From Serilophus lunatus (lineage: Eukaryota; Chordata; Aves; Passeriformes; Eurylaimidae), in NCBI GenBank assembly GCA_013399895.1, contig VXBA01001826.1, forward strand, positions 1,400,444 through 1,464,443: a stretch of 64,000 nucleotides of DNA. Direction: 5' to 3'. Position 1 is the stretch's first letter. Each line of letters starts with the position of its first letter. The notes beneath the pieces were generated by a model. It saw only the letters and a program-made list of their open reading frames with translations. It did no database searches and was not told where the DNA came from. Of this stretch, positions 24,401 through 39,400 are shown one piece after another. A program made the position numbers and the translations under genes.

Positions 24401-27400
24401 AGTTTTTCATGATATATTTTACTCTCTAAAAGAGCCTAAGCATCATAGACCACCTTTGAGCTGTCAGAATGCAAGAACGGTGATATCCACCTTCTGGGAT
24501 TGAATGACAGATTGCCCTGTACTCACTGCATCCCTTACACCCAGGAGTAAAGGGAGAGAGAGCTTCCTTAGTCTCTCCTGCCACACTGCTGGCCATGGCT
24601 GCTTCTGCGCAATTGAGGAGAACAGTCTACATGATTAAATTAGTTAAAATAACCTGATTTTGAATATCGAGATGAGGAAAGCCAGGCTCCAGCTTTGCGT
24701 CATCTCCCATTGATCCTGCAGTCTAATATTTTGACTTCAACATTTACAGTAACAACAAAATGCTTTAGTAGCTCAACTCACCCTGCTAAGTTCATTAAAG
24801 TAATTAATGCTGAAGTGGCTGCTTACAGTGCTCTGCTGACAGCACTAATTACAGGTTGCAGAGGTGGATCTCAGTGACAGCACAGGGGACCAGGAATTGG
24901 CTGGAGGCTCATGCACAGGAATAGGCAGATATGCTGTCCTGTGCAACAGCTTGGACTGCACTCAGCACTCACCTGCTTTCTCCTACTACTAAACTCAAAA
25001 TTCAGTATTTCCAGCACTGAGTATAACTGAGCAACTTTGGCAGCTTCTGGTGCAAGAAGATATGTTTTTCTGCTGTCCTGTACCATTCTACTCAACACCT
25101 GTCTGAGAGCAAGTCCTTCAATAATAAGAGTGGCTCTGGCTAGCCAAGGTGACAGGGCCCTCAAAGACCAACATGAGGACAGGAATTCAGGTGCTCTGGA
25201 CACCACAGGCTATTTTATCCCTTGTGAAATTAGGTGAGAGGGTTGCATTTTCACTCACTATATGAAGGATATAACCCTCCTCACACAAGCAGTCATGTCC
25301 TGAAAGCATGGGCAGAAACTCACATGCTCAGGGTGACTTGTGCCAAGAGCACTTGTACCTGTTTTGGGAGATGCAGGAGATATGATCCTCATTTCAAGGT
25401 CTGCCATCAAGTACAAGATCCCTTCTCAACTGTCTATGAATCTACCTTTGTCTGGAAAAAACACAGGCTTAAAAAAAATGTTACTTTTTTCAGGCAGCTG
25501 TTTGCTACAAATTCTTCCCAGTTGTTTCCCACATTTCACAGGCTGAGGAAAATCCCAAACCTCCATTATCATCCCAAAAAGTGCTACACCAGAGAAACCC
25601 TCTTTCTTCCTGTAAATCTTACCATAAAGAAAAATTCTTAGGGAAAGGAGCCCACCTGACCAGGAGCATCCAACCAGGTCTGGATCTCACACGAACAGCT
25701 GAAACCAGTACAGTTGTATAATGGAAACCTGACCTACAAACCCTGAACCAAATTCTAGCTACTCCCCTTTGAAAAGTGAGCACGTGAAGGTTGCATGTGT
25801 CTTCTGCCCTGGCTGCTGCCATCTTCTACAGCTGTAACCCCTGGCTGGCTCCACATCCTGACAGACTGTTAGCTTTCCTGGCACACCTGGGAAGAAGGAG
25901 ACCTCCAGCTCAAAATAGGCCCTGGTTGGATAAATTGCATCATCTGTGCAACCTACTACTAGGAGATGGACACATTTTTGTGGCCAAGCTCTCCAGGCAT
26001 CACCACCCACTTTTGGTTGAAGGACACACAAAAAAACAGCTGGTGCTGCCTCTTCCACTGAACAGGCCACCAGGAGCAAGGGACTCTCCCCCAGCAAACA
26101 TATCCCTCATAGAACAAAAGGTCACGTACGTGCTCTGGGAACAGAACAACTGCAGGGGTTAAAAGAAGCAAAGTGACAAGCAGACTTGGCATGAGGCACA
26201 GATAGTTTTCAGGACAGACTGCACCAACCTCTTTGCGTTGAAGTCTTGCACTCCAGTGCAAGCCCAGCCCCTCAGGGGGTCTATTTCTCTACACAGATCA
26301 AATAAACCAGATTGGTTTGTGATGTTTTGTTCCTATGATGCACGACAGCATCAAAGACCAAAAAAAAAGAACATACACACCAGAGATTTCTAGCAAATAA
26401 ATCACCTATAAAGTGGAGATGAATGCTCAGTACAAGGCTGTCCTCATGGCAGACAAATCACAGCATCTGAGAACTGCAGAGTCACTCTGGAAAGAGGATG
26501 AGAGATAAGGCAAAGCTATCTTCTCCTTCACTCCAGGGCCAGTCAGATGGGAATTCAGACAGATCTGAGTCCCAGAGCAGCTCAGCAAGATGTGCAAACC
26601 CTTCCTTGGGTTTCTATTCTGCAGTAAAATTCCAAGAGCATTAGAAGGAGGTCCTTCAAAGGAGTGTGGAAGGAACAGGAGCTCTTAGAAGAAGGTCCTT
26701 ACATTGTCAGCACTTTTGAGACCACCTGGCCCCTCCTTCCTCCACCCAGAGTGTTTAAATCAAGGAGATTCTTCAGAGAGTGGACTAGATTTGAATGACA
26801 AGGCTTTCCTCAACTTCTCTGGAAATCCCTTCCTTTCCGATATTCTCACCGGAAAAAAGGAGGAATTTATTGTTGATGAAGCACATCCCCAGGACTAAAC
26901 CAGGAGCAAGGGACAGGTGCCAGGCCACGCTGACCCACTGACCAGTCCTATTTGGCCACATTCCTGGGCCAGCTCCCACACATCTGTACCACATACAGCA
27001 CTCTATCTCCCCTCACAGATAACCTTTCCCTCTCACAAGAAAAACAGCTGGATAAAAACTGCTGATCCCCATTGGACTTATCCCAAGAGAAAAACAAAAC
27101 CAGTCTGCAGACAGGAAGGGGCTACATGAGCCGATGCCCCTTTGCCTCCACCTGCCTTTTCTAGCAGTCAGTCACAAACTACAGGAGCACAGAGAGATAT
27201 TTTAGACATCACACAACTGCAATGGAGAATAACTCACTAAAAACCTGATTTACTTAATGACTCTATCGGCAGCTTTGCAAAACTGAGGTGATTTCAGAGG
27301 AAGCTGGTGAGTCAAGGGAAGTGCAGCACCACAGCCAAGCCCCAGAGCAAGGCACGAACACTGAAATTTCCCTCAGCACTTCTTATCTTGTCTCACAGTA

Positions 27401-30400
27401 ACTCGAGGCTCATTTTGAAAACTGGGACCTTTTGAGAGCAAACAAACAAGCCACAGCATTCACTGAACCCTCCTGTGGCTGGGAATGCTGCAAATCATGT
27501 GCAGGGACAGAGTTTATGTGCAGAGGTGACAAGGAACATGCATCTGCATGATTTTATGGCATACCAGCACAGAAAATGGTTTCATGTTCCTAAAACAGGT
27601 GATTAAAATTCCATGGTGTCATGGATTTTAATCCTGAGCTAATTTTTTCTTCTCTTCTATGCTGTAACATACATCACCGCTATTGAGAGAGCAGAACTCT
27701 CAAAAATCAGAAGTCTTGAAGCTAGAGTATAAGAAAATTCTGTTTCCTACAGCAAATCAGTTCAACAGAGGCTCAGTAAAACATGATTGATAATTAGTGT
27801 TTCCTTTTTGACAGCTAGTAGCAATTGTCTTCTCGTTAAGTCAGTGAATTTCCCAATTTAAAACTAATCTCAACAAAAAATGAAACAAAACATCTGCCAA
27901 AAAAATTCCCAGTGAATCCTGGTATAGATTTACAAAGTCATACAGCAGAGTGTCACCTGCTAGAGCATCAGACAACTCAACAGTAATTAGGGTAGAGCTG
28001 AGACAGCCTTGTGGAAAGAGCCATCAGGCAAATGGAAAATGGATGGGAATAGCTAAATCAGTTTAGGTTTTCTTAACAGAGGTAGATCAAAAGAAAACTA
28101 ACATGATTAGGAGGGAGAGAGACACTGATCCAGATTCATTGAGCAAAGCAGAACAGCCATAAAGTGATATTTATGCTTGTTTTCCTTACCAAGGCTGCAC
28201 AAAGCACCAGCATGTACCAGCAGATCTGGCCCAGATTTATGGGCTAAGTGTAGATCCTCTTAAATAAGGACACTTCCCCCCTCAGCTTACTTTCCCAGTT
28301 AAGCAACTACTCAAAAAAAAAAAAAAAAAGAAAATGGGCCATAAAAAAGCCCCCCCAATTTAATTAGTGTAAGTGATGCTGGTTGCCTGTTGGCAGTGCC
28401 ACTCTCCTTGCTCCATGCAGCTTGTCCTGATTACGGGCAGGTCGGAGCTGCATTGCCAGACCCAGGATTTTGGCTCAGTCCATTTTAGACAGCATCAGAT
28501 TTGCTTCCAGCACTGGCTGTGCCCAAGCACAGATTCTCAAACACCCTGCTCTGAGCACCCAGGCCAGTGTGGTCACATAGTTCCTGATATAACCTGGCAT
28601 TCGGGCTAAGGAAGGTCTTGCCAGTGCTCCCCTCAGGATGCTCGCAGGGCTGAGTATTGCAGGAACGTGGCACATGCACAGCCCAGGGGCACTGTGCCTG
28701 CCTTCCTTAGGAAAATCCAGTGTGCATCCTGGCCCCTGCACCAGCCAGGGCACTTGGGAGCCATCACTTCCTCCAGCAAACCCTCTCCTGTGTGAAGGAG
28801 AGTACACACAGCTGCCACCACTGTTTACAAGGAGCTAATCTCAGTTAGATGCAGCCACTCAGTGACTTGCTGGGTGTCCAGGCTCCTTCTCCACAGGGCA
28901 CTTATTAGCCACTACCCGAGCATCCCATGCCATGCCCAGCACAGCCACCAGCCTTCCCATTAACACCAGGGCCTGGTGGTGCAAGTGCCTTTACAGTGAC
29001 ACCCACCCAGGCTGGCAGGGGAAAAAGCTCCGCAGAGCCACTCACACTCCTGCTCTCCCCAGACCCCACTGGAACGACTCATTCCCCAGCAGTAATGACA
29101 ATGCAAAAAGCTCCCTCCCCGGAGCAGTCTCAGAGAAAGCCACCCTGGCTGTGTCCCCACATGTTCCTGCCAGCCCCACTGCTTTTAAGAGCTGTGCACA
29201 TCCCAGGAGATGCACAAGCACAGGCATAGTTTCCTTCCAAAGCAAATACCCTCCCCAGCCCATGACTCTTCTGCTCAGATCAAACACCTATGCCCACAAG
29301 TCAGCATTTTACACAATCACTCTGTATATCACAAACTGTGCCAGATCTGATGAGGTTTTTGTTGCTCAGGAGGCTGTCCCAGAGCCAGGAACAGCTGCAC
29401 TGCTCACCCTGCTCCTGCTGGAGATCTCCAGCCTTCCCTTCATTGATCCCACAAGGATTTCCACCAGCAAACCCTCTCCAGTCACACTCCATCATTCGCT
29501 TGCTTTTGCCTCTTGTATCTTAGTGAGAGATAATAAACACAGACAAGGCTTTGCGTGAGTCTCACCAAACCTCCACATTGTTCATGCATAGGTCAGACAC
29601 CATCTGACATAGATTACATTGCATTGGATGCTATTAGAATCTAACACAGAAGCTGCTTTGGGACAGGGCAAAACTGCAAGACCAAATTTGCCCACTGCAG
29701 TACCAATAAACATCCTTCTTTTGTCCCCCAGTCCCAAGACACCAGGGCCTGTAGGTGACAAAGCTGTTCTTTTCATCTCCCAGTCACATAACAACCAGTG
29801 CTGGGGTCTTAACCTCACAACTCAGCCCACTGGTTCTGAAGCCCTCTCCAGCTGTGGCATCTCAGGGCCTGCACAGACAACATTCCACAGAGGAGCTCTT
29901 TCCAGAGGGCCCGGCAGAGACAGAACATCTGGTAAATGAGCTGCCATAGCCAAAAGCAGCATGAGACAAGGAGGAGTTTTAAATAGATGTGAGCAGCTCA
30001 GTGGGGAGGTAAACAGGATCCCCCACTTCTTTCCTGTTCCATGGCTGGAAAACCCACAGGCCCTTCCTATAGGAAGGGAAAGAGGAGGGTGGGGAGCCCA
30101 CAGCACTGGGGTCAGTTTCCAAAACTGGGTACTGGTTGTTCCAGGGAACCACTGCTCTCCATGACAGATACAAGATGTTTCCACTGCTGCTGGGAACTCC
30201 TGGTTTACATTGGGGCAATCCCCCAAAGAAATACCATGTCAGTATAGTTTAGTACCACGAGGCAGGAGTACTTAACTGGGTGGTCTGTACACCACCATCC
30301 TATAGGAAGGAGCTGAGCATTTTTCAGATGGACTCTGTATTCCTATGGAGCCCAAATGCACTACATGACCAACCCAAAGTGACTGCAAGAAAAGTTAAAA

Positions 30401-33400
30401 TACCTGAACATCTTTAAAGGTCTGTGCCAAAATGCTCAGGGATCCACAAGAAGCCCTCAGTCAATGGAAGCTGAATATGTTCCTGTCAGAGCTTGGTCCA
30501 GAAAGGCTGAATGAGCAATGTGCTTCTGGAAGCTGGGAAACCCACAAGACTTAACAGGAGGATGAAGCAAAAGCAGATGGCCAGACCTCTGGTTCATCAT
30601 CCTTGCCCTGCTCTGGGCACAGCTCCTTCCACCTCTATCTGCAATCCAAGCTGTCAATCCCACTTCACAGGAGAAAATCAGTCAACAAACACTGCCCTTG
30701 AGCTAGAAGATAAGGCTTTAGGTGTAACTAAAGCAAGAAATATTTCCTGCTCACTTATTCCCCATAAGATAACTGACAGATCAATGCTGCAAACATTCTC
30801 ATTACTAAATCCATGGTAAATCTTAGAGCACTGAGTGATACAATACAATGATGACCCAAATCTTGGATCCACGCTATTCATTCAGTGCTGACCAGCATTC
30901 ACATGACAGCTTTCCTGGCTCTGAAGAGTGGTGGAAAATTGCCACAAATGAGAATAATTTGGGTCAGGGGACAGAGCAGCAGCTTTTTCATAACTACTTC
31001 ACAACTGCATGATTGAAGTTATGAAAAATAAATTTACCATGAAAGCACACAGAGAATCCTTAGATGCCCTTTAAGATGAAATTTTTAACTCTCTGGCCCT
31101 TCTAATAAAAGCAAAATGGACTTTCAGTACCCCTCGGTGACCTGTTGTCACCTACTAACCCAGACGCACTGTGTTTTTGGCACAGCATCCAGCAGCACAT
31201 TGGAAATAAGACTGTTTACAGCCTAGACTGGAGTTTCATAGCACATCCAGGACTGTTGAGACAGCATCAGTTTTAGGAGGAAAGAAAACCCTATGCTAAC
31301 TGGCCTGACAACCAGAAGGATGTCACCGCAGATCCACAGGGACTGTCCTCCTTCACTGGAGCTCTGGCTTTTTCTAATGCCTATTTCAGGCTATTAAAAC
31401 AAAATTTTAATTAAAAGAAGAGGCCCATTTAAGTTCCCATGCAGCCCTGTTCTAGCCTTGCTAATTAAAGGCAAACTGACAGGATCTGAAACAATAAAAT
31501 AAACCAGGTCTGAAAAGTTCTAGAGTCACAGGAAGAGCCTGAGCTTTAAGTAGGTTGAAACTTCTCTGTGGAAGCACTGCATGTTGTACAGTCCCGAGTT
31601 TCTAAGTTAGGTCCTGTTGTCTGTGGTGACAGGCTCTCCAGAGGGTCAATCACAACATCCCAGTTTGGATCTCATCTGTCTTCTCTGACAATACATAAGA
31701 TCTCAATCCAATATGAGCAGATATGCAGAAAGTTCTCTTCTCTCCACATCCTTAACATGAGTGGAATTGCTGTCCTTTACTGCAGGGCCACTGCACCTAT
31801 CTAGCCACAAAAGGCTGTGAACTGGTATGGATTTCCAGGTGAATTCCTTGTCCCAAGCCATTGAGCAGACCACAAATGTCCTGCAGCAACAAAAACCTCA
31901 GCACAGCAGAGACTTTGGACCCACCAAGCCATCGTGTCTCACTGTATTCACACCTTGGCATTTCAACCAGAACCATGGAAGTGTCAGCACCTCACCTCCA
32001 GCCTTTGCTGCTCTGAATCAGACCACAGTGAAAATACTTGGAAAGTGCCAGAATCTCCCCCACCCACCCAAAATGTGGATGTTTCCAGATGTAGGTGTAA
32101 CACAGGACAAAACAGAAGCTGTGTGCAGATAACACTTCTCTACCACAGAAACCATCAGCTGCCAACTAGGTTAAAACAGGGCTTGTGCAAGCAAGGAGGA
32201 TGGTGTGAGAGTGACTTTCAGGTTAATTCCTACTCTGATCTCTCCCTTTTAGAGGTGAACTCTATACCAGTAGTCCTTAGAAGGAAAAAAAGTGGGTGTT
32301 TTTTTGTTTGGGGGGTGGATTGCTTGGGTTTTTATTACATGGGAAGGTGGTGGGGTTTTTTTAAACTAACCAGGTAATGGCAGACAAAGATAACTAGAGA
32401 CTTTGAAAGTTTCCCTTTACAATTCAGAGCTTAGTGCTCTTCCTTTCAAGGCAGGGATCACTCCTCTGTGCCACTTTGAAAACAAAGCCCAGCACAACAC
32501 ACAAGATCATCAGGAAAAAGGGAATTATGATCTGGCTTGAAATCCTTGGCCAAACAGAGATGCTGCAAAAGGTTATAAAATGTATTCAGAGCAGGAGAAA
32601 TATCCCAGAGTAACTAAAGCCATCTTCCTACATGAGTGGCCTTTGCAGCCAGACTACCTCACACTATCTGGGGAATACAGAGGCCAAATCCAGTCATATG
32701 CAGTTGGAAATTGCTGGGACTTCAGTGGAAACTGCATCCGCTTGCTGGGAGCTGCATATGGGCTCTTGTTCCCTGAATTAAAAGGAGTGCAGGGTGCTTG
32801 ATTGCATCTTGGCTCTTGATTACAAATGCACCAGCAGACAGAATTAAACAAGCTTCCTGGCCTATTTAGCATCCTTTAGTGGTGGGTTAGAGGCTGGGCA
32901 AGCCTTAGGGGATGTTTTAAATAGTTATACCAGAATCTGATGGGGTTTTCTTTTATTTTTTCTCAAGACATTTGCAGCGAATGATGAGGTTTCCCAAAGA
33001 TCTGGCCAGGCTCCAGAGGAAAAAAACAAGCAGGGAAAGTGTATGTAGAAGCAGCTCTGCACTAGGCTATAAGGCACTGCCTGAACCAGCTGCCATAGCA
33101 ACTGCTATTAAAGAAAGAATTAGAGCATTCTTCACAGAAGTAGGAAAACTCCCCGTCAATAAGCGTAAGGATGAGAGGCAAAGCAAAAGAAAGGAGGATA
33201 AATACAAGCAAGTAGGAAAAATATGCAGAGCTGAATGAGAAGCAGGGCCACTTGCACAGGTACTCTGTGTGCTGTGGAGATGCCTATAAATACACTAAGA
33301 TACCTAACTCCACCCTCATTAGCAAGCATTTGAGATATAGTTGATCCTGCCTTGGGGCAGGAGGTGGATTACATGACCTCTCAAGGCCCTCTCAACCTCT

Positions 33401-36400
33401 ATTTTCCATGATTCTAGGAGGAAGAAATCTACACCAGCTGAGCTGAGCTGGCCCAGCTCCAGAAAAGCAGGAATTTAAATCTGGAAAAAAAAAATAGATT
33501 TAATCCACTTTTCGAGTTCTCCTTGACCAGAAGGGGCAAAAAGCAGAACCTGTAACTACAGCTTACAGCCAAGTTCTTCTTGTCCAGAAACACATTTTCC
33601 ACTGTATCAAGGTAAAGCAGCAACATGCGGCTTTGTCCTGCAAGAAGGTTTCACCCTCAAAAAAAATATTCATTTCCCCACCAACATTCATTTGCAAAGA
33701 AGAATTAGGTAAGTGGCTGCAGACCTGTGCTGTTGGTTGTGAGTTGTCTTGGGGTTTTTATTTTACAAAATACACTTGAAAACAGAATGCTGCTGCAAAA
33801 TGCCAGGTACCAGCGAGCTCTCGGGAATGATCAGGCTCATGTCTTACATCCCTCTGGTAGAACTGGATTAGATATCACAACACAGCCCTGCAGTGGGATA
33901 GAGCCTTGGCTGTCAGAGCTCAAGGCCAAGGGGAGAAGACAGGCCATATTTCACTCCAGGTTGCTGCTGCAGGAGATACTAGAGGTCCCTGACTGAGCTG
34001 CTATTTACACTCTCCAATTTCTCACTGTTGGAATGGGACAAAACACAGTTAATTGGAGCGTAGGAAACAGCACACACCTGGATGGCAGCCAGGCAGGCAA
34101 GAAACACGATGCCTGCAAGAAAACCCCATGTCACAGCCCCCAGAGCATGGAGTTGGCTGGGTTGGGCATCAACCTGTCCATGCCACCATCCCATCGAGCA
34201 GGCAGCCAAGCGTGCTGCCTTCAGTGCTTGATCTGACCCATATCTGTGGCCATGGCTGCACCTCCATGCCTTGGTCCCACTCATGCAGATGGCAGGCAGT
34301 AGTCCTCCCATGGAAATCACAAGGACAATCAAGATGGGAGGTTACTGGCTAGAAAAAGCCACCAAGAAATATCAGCAAATATTATCAGGCTCAGACTGGG
34401 AAGTCTTGGCTTCAACAGTTGGCAGCCTGTAGACACCAGAAAACACTCTGCCGCCATCCAAGGCTACCTCCCTGTCACAGGAAGCAGAGCAGCCAGGACA
34501 GGGAAGGGAAAGGTTAAATGCCAGCAATTTAGCACTTGGTTGTACACGCACAAACATCTCCAGGCACCTGGTTGAATTCAGGTCCATTGATAATCTGCCT
34601 TGGGCTGACAAAAGTCTTGACGTTCCTGGCGAAGGCGATCACTGCATCCTGAGCCCTCCCTGCCGTGATTTGGCCGGGCAGGGCATGCAGAGCAGATGGT
34701 GACCTTACATATCCTACCTACTGCACCTTGCATGCACAACCTGAAGAGTTTTGCCTTTCCTCCCCCTTGCCCAGAGCCCCTCCTCAAACATGGCTGCATT
34801 AGCACCATTGACAATACTAATAAACCAAATAAATGTCCAGTTTGCATTTAGGTGTGCATGCAACCAAGGAGACACTGAGTTTCTCCTCCAAAACACACTG
34901 CAGCCAAATTTTAGAAGCTGATTACGTGATTTAAGCCACTTCCAGTAAGAAACAAAATCTTGACAACAGTCATTGGCCAATCCCTGTTTGATTAAAAACA
35001 CCTGGAAGCCAAACAGACCACCCTTACTGGCTGGACAAGCAGTTTGAACCCAATGTTTTCCATTACCTTGTAATCCTATTACAAGACAAAGTAGAAATAT
35101 TTTCAGTGGTATCAGAAATGGTGGGAGTTGGCACATGTGTAAAAAAGCCAGAAACCAAAACAATGTGAAAATGACCGATTTCCATCACACCAGCCAAGAA
35201 CGTGCACTCTACAGAAGCAAGGGGCAAGCAGAAAGATGTGCCCACAGAGGGGAGTGTGGGCAGCCAGATCCGCAAGACGTTCAGGGGGAAGAGGATGTTT
35301 AAATTTTCATCAGGATCCCTACATCACCGTTTCTTAGCAAGGACAGTCAGAGTGCATTTGTGTGAGTGTCTTTGGTTCTTGTTGATTCAAGGAAAGCAAT
35401 TGCTCACTGTGGGGGTTCAGGAGGGAGCCTGCTCGTGCTGTGAACAGAGAAATTCCAGAGATGCAGAATTTCTCCTCTGTGGGTATGGAAAGAGTCTGTT
35501 TATCAACTACACATCTTGAAACAGCAAGCAGTGATGTTCAGTGCATGGAAGGGCCAGTGCCCCAAGAACAGACTCCCCAATCCATCTGAAAGGGGTCAAG
35601 AAGAGGCTTGACCCCCTGAAATCAAAGCTCTTCAACAACAGCTGGTGTCATCTTTCATAAAACACATTCTGAAGTTAAGCCAATATCTCACTCTTATTTA
35701 AAAGAGGATAGGAGGGAAGGGAAGTATTTCTGATCAAACTTCCTTGTTTAAAAAAAGGATTTGAAACAAAATGTTGAACTTGACTCCAGATGAGGGAGAG
35801 AGAGGGCCTCATCCCATGAAAATCTGAGATAGTCTTTCAGCATTCATTTCCAAATAAAAAAGTTGACACTTCAAGCTCTTGTGAACATAATTTTCCCACT
35901 TAATTGAAATTTCAGGGAGCTAGGAAAAAAAAAAGATCATTTGCTTGTTATGACAACAGAGAAAGTTGCAGATTCAATATTGTTCGTGCTCCCAGATGCC
36001 TCTAGTTAGCTGCCATATGCAAACCACCCCATGTTGGCATCACATCCAAATTGCATGAAAAAGCCAAGTTAAAATGTGGCCAAATAAGTGAATCTGCATT
36101 TGGAAGACATACCAACCCCCATTAACAAAATTAACAAAATCCATCATTGCCAAGGGCTCCCACGCGCAGCTTCCCAAAAAGGAGAGCTCTCATTTACACA
36201 CCCAGCAAGCTTAAAACTCGAGAAATGCCTTTATTACTGAAAAGAAACTTTAAATTTCTGACTCAAGTCATTTCCAGATATACACTCAGACCGCTGGTGA
36301 TAAAAGAGATCTTTTTTTTCTGAACCCTTCAAAGGGCACAAAACCCAGGAGAAAAACCTTCTCAGATAGATAAATGCACTTTCTCATAGATTTGGACACA

Positions 36401-39400
36401 GGAACCCCATGTCAAAAGCTTCAGGAGATTAATTATGTGGGTGGGAAATTAAGGCACCTCATAAAAGGTTTGAAGTAACAGGGGAGCTGATCACATCAAC
36501 TCAGAAAGGTTAAAGAAAGCAATTTATAGACATTAATTAGGGCCTTTTTTAAAAGTGCCTTTGCAAATGACAAGGTTGGGTTTATTCCAGAAAGGTGCAA
36601 AGGGAGTGAGGTCAGAGCTGCCTGGGATGCTCCCAGAAGGGTGGGTGACCCATGCTCAGCATTGCCTCATATGTATGGGAGATTTAAGGGTAAGCAAGAA
36701 GGGAAACTTGGGGGATCTGTTTATATGAATAAGTTGGTTCTTCCTCAAGGAAATCTTCCCCACACTTATGCATGATCCAGCGAGACCCAGGTTTGAGCTC
36801 ATTGCTTGGCCAATGGGAACTGTTTTGCTGGATGCCAAGTCCAAGGTCATCAAACCTGAGTGCTCCTTCACTTTCTGGCTCACCAGCATGGTTAAACTCC
36901 AGCAGAAGCCCTGTTTTATGCAACACTGGCTCTGATAAAGTTTTGCTTGCAGGATGAAGTGCCAGGAGCTTGGAGCTGAAGGACTCTGCAGTGATGCTTC
37001 CTGGAGCCATGGCCAGGGGGGCAGCAGGGCCCGTGGGAGGCAGCTCTCATCTGAGAGCAGGAGAAACCAGGGCACCTCCAGCACTGCTGGAAGGTGAATT
37101 GGTCCTCGGGGTCTTGATTTCTCCACTAGCTCACTGAAGAGAACACAGCTCACCTCCCAGCTAATGCCAACACCTCCAGCTTCTGTCATTCCAGCAGGAG
37201 CTCCCCCTGCAACCAGCCCAGGTGTGCGAATGGACTTCCAGACAGCAAATGCCACATGTCTGTACAAGCCGTCACTTTTCTCACCTCTGGGATCTGTTTT
37301 TTCAATTTACACATCACCAACTCCTCTCCTCAGGCTCTGGGGCTGCTTTTAGAGGAGCTCAGTGATGTAGAAAGACCTGGACATGACAACCTTGCAGCAG
37401 CTGAGGCTGTTTAGAGGGACAAGGAGCTTCCCTGGCTGGCGGGACCAACCTCTCCTCTAGAATTTCAGACCATCGTCTTGAAGGACGGCCCCAAAGGGCC
37501 ACAGCCTTCATCAGCTTCTTCTCTTCTCACAATTCCTGTGCAATCAGGAGGGTAGATCATAAAGCATTACTTTATTGCACTATAAAGCAACTCCTCTGCA
37601 GACACCAAACAGCCCAGAGGTTGCATCCAGCACTGTGCTCCCCGTAAGCTCTGTGTGGGCTGAATGACCTCCCTTTTACTTGGCCTCCTGCAACCAGATT
37701 AGATTGAGCTCAGAGCTAGGTGAAGGCTTGAACACCTTTCCATTTAAAAAGGTGATGGTTTGTGATGCCCCTCCCCAGCATTCCCGTGGGGGAGAGCAAA
37801 AAGAGTCCAGTCTGACAAATGGGAGTGCTCTGCTCTCACCTCAAGAGCTCACTCTGAGCTGTCTGTAGCTATCTCAGCTTTCCAAACCAAAGGTCCAGGC
37901 CAGCACTTTGCAGCCCAGGGGCACTGCTGCCCTCAGTCTGGAGTCATTGCCCATCACCTCCTTCTCCCCAGCGCCACTGTCTGCTCACACCTGCCACCAG
38001 CACATTTGTGGTGTGCTCCCCACCCTGGTTCTGTCAGCAGAGATCCAAATGAGCTTTTAATAGCAGTTTGTTTGAACAATGTGGTATGTTCTGACAGATC
38101 TGTGCAGAAGATACAAGGAATAAGCAGACAGGAGTTGTCACCCCTTTGCAGCTCCAGCCCATGCCAGGGCTGATGCTCCCCAGGAGCCTCTGCCGAGCAT
38201 AGAGCCACAGAATTTAGGCTGGAAAAGCCCTTCAGGAATATTGAGTCCAACCACTCTCCCAGCACTGCCCAGCCCACCACTAAACCATGTCCCCACATGA
38301 CACATCTACTGGTCTTTTAAAACCCTTCAGGGATGGAGACTCCACCACTACCCTGGGCAGTATGTTCAACTCTGCTTGACAATCCTTTTGGCAAAGAAAT
38401 TTTTCCTAATATCCAACTCAGACATCCTCTGGAGCAGCTTGAGGCCATTTCCTCTTGCCCTATTGATTGTTACCTGGAGATACAGTAATTCTGCAGCACA
38501 TCTGGTCACCTGTGGGTGAACCTGCATTTCTTACATGTTAAGAAGCCCTGTCTCCAAGGCTGTCACATCTGCAGAACCAGAGAGGTCACAGGCAAGGTGG
38601 GAAGCCAGAGTGACTGAGCCCAGTGGCTGTGCTAGTAAGAGCAGAAGGAAACAGGGATGAGGGAATGTGTTGCAGATACACACAGATGCACAGGAGCCCT
38701 TTCAGTCAATTACAAAGGGGCAAAGGACAGTGAAGTCATCATCACCAGCTCCTCAGGGACACAGGTCTGCTCCCTGAAGAGCAGGGCTGGGATTTGCACC
38801 CACTGACTTCATTCTACAGAGCTCAACCCACCACCTCCATCAGGAGGAGGTCACATCACATCTTCTGGACAAAGAGCCAACTCGCTACCCAACTCTGCTT
38901 TCTTTTCTCTGATTTCGTTGTACAGCACCCACCACCAACCCCTCTCCCACTTTGGGAGTGAGAATGATAAAAATAAACATAAAAGTATGGAAAAGTCACA
39001 AAGAATGGAAACGGCACACCCGCCCAGAGGCAGCTCAGAGGTGACACGTGCCAGCTGCGCCCCCAGCTCCAACCTTCCTCGCACTGCCTTCTCAGCTTCT
39101 TAATCACTTATATTTCACCTCCCCCTCCACCTCCCACATGAAACAAAAGATGATTCATATATCAAAATAATCACCTGGGACCTCCAGAAGCCCACGAATT
39201 CCCTCACTTCGGCCTAGGGCACTTGATAAGGAATTTTTTTCAATTTGGCACCTGGGTTTGACTCTGTCCCCTCCTCCCCTTTATACTGGTCCCACAACAC
39301 AGAGAAGGCAGAATGAGCAGAATAGACTTTCACATGCACTCTTTTTGGGACTTTAATTAATTAATCACAAAAATTCAGTGTAAAAACTTGATTTGAAAAA

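Noticed and set aside
28932..29558. 208-codon plus-strand frame in intron 2
   Set aside because: No domain, no splice-supported partner, and overlapping frames of similar length on both strands in the same GC-richer patch; taken as chance.
36656..37267. 203-codon minus-strand frame in intron 2
   Set aside because: Same orientation as PPP1R16B, but not matched by the human protein and not needed to complete the phase of the exons; no known domain.
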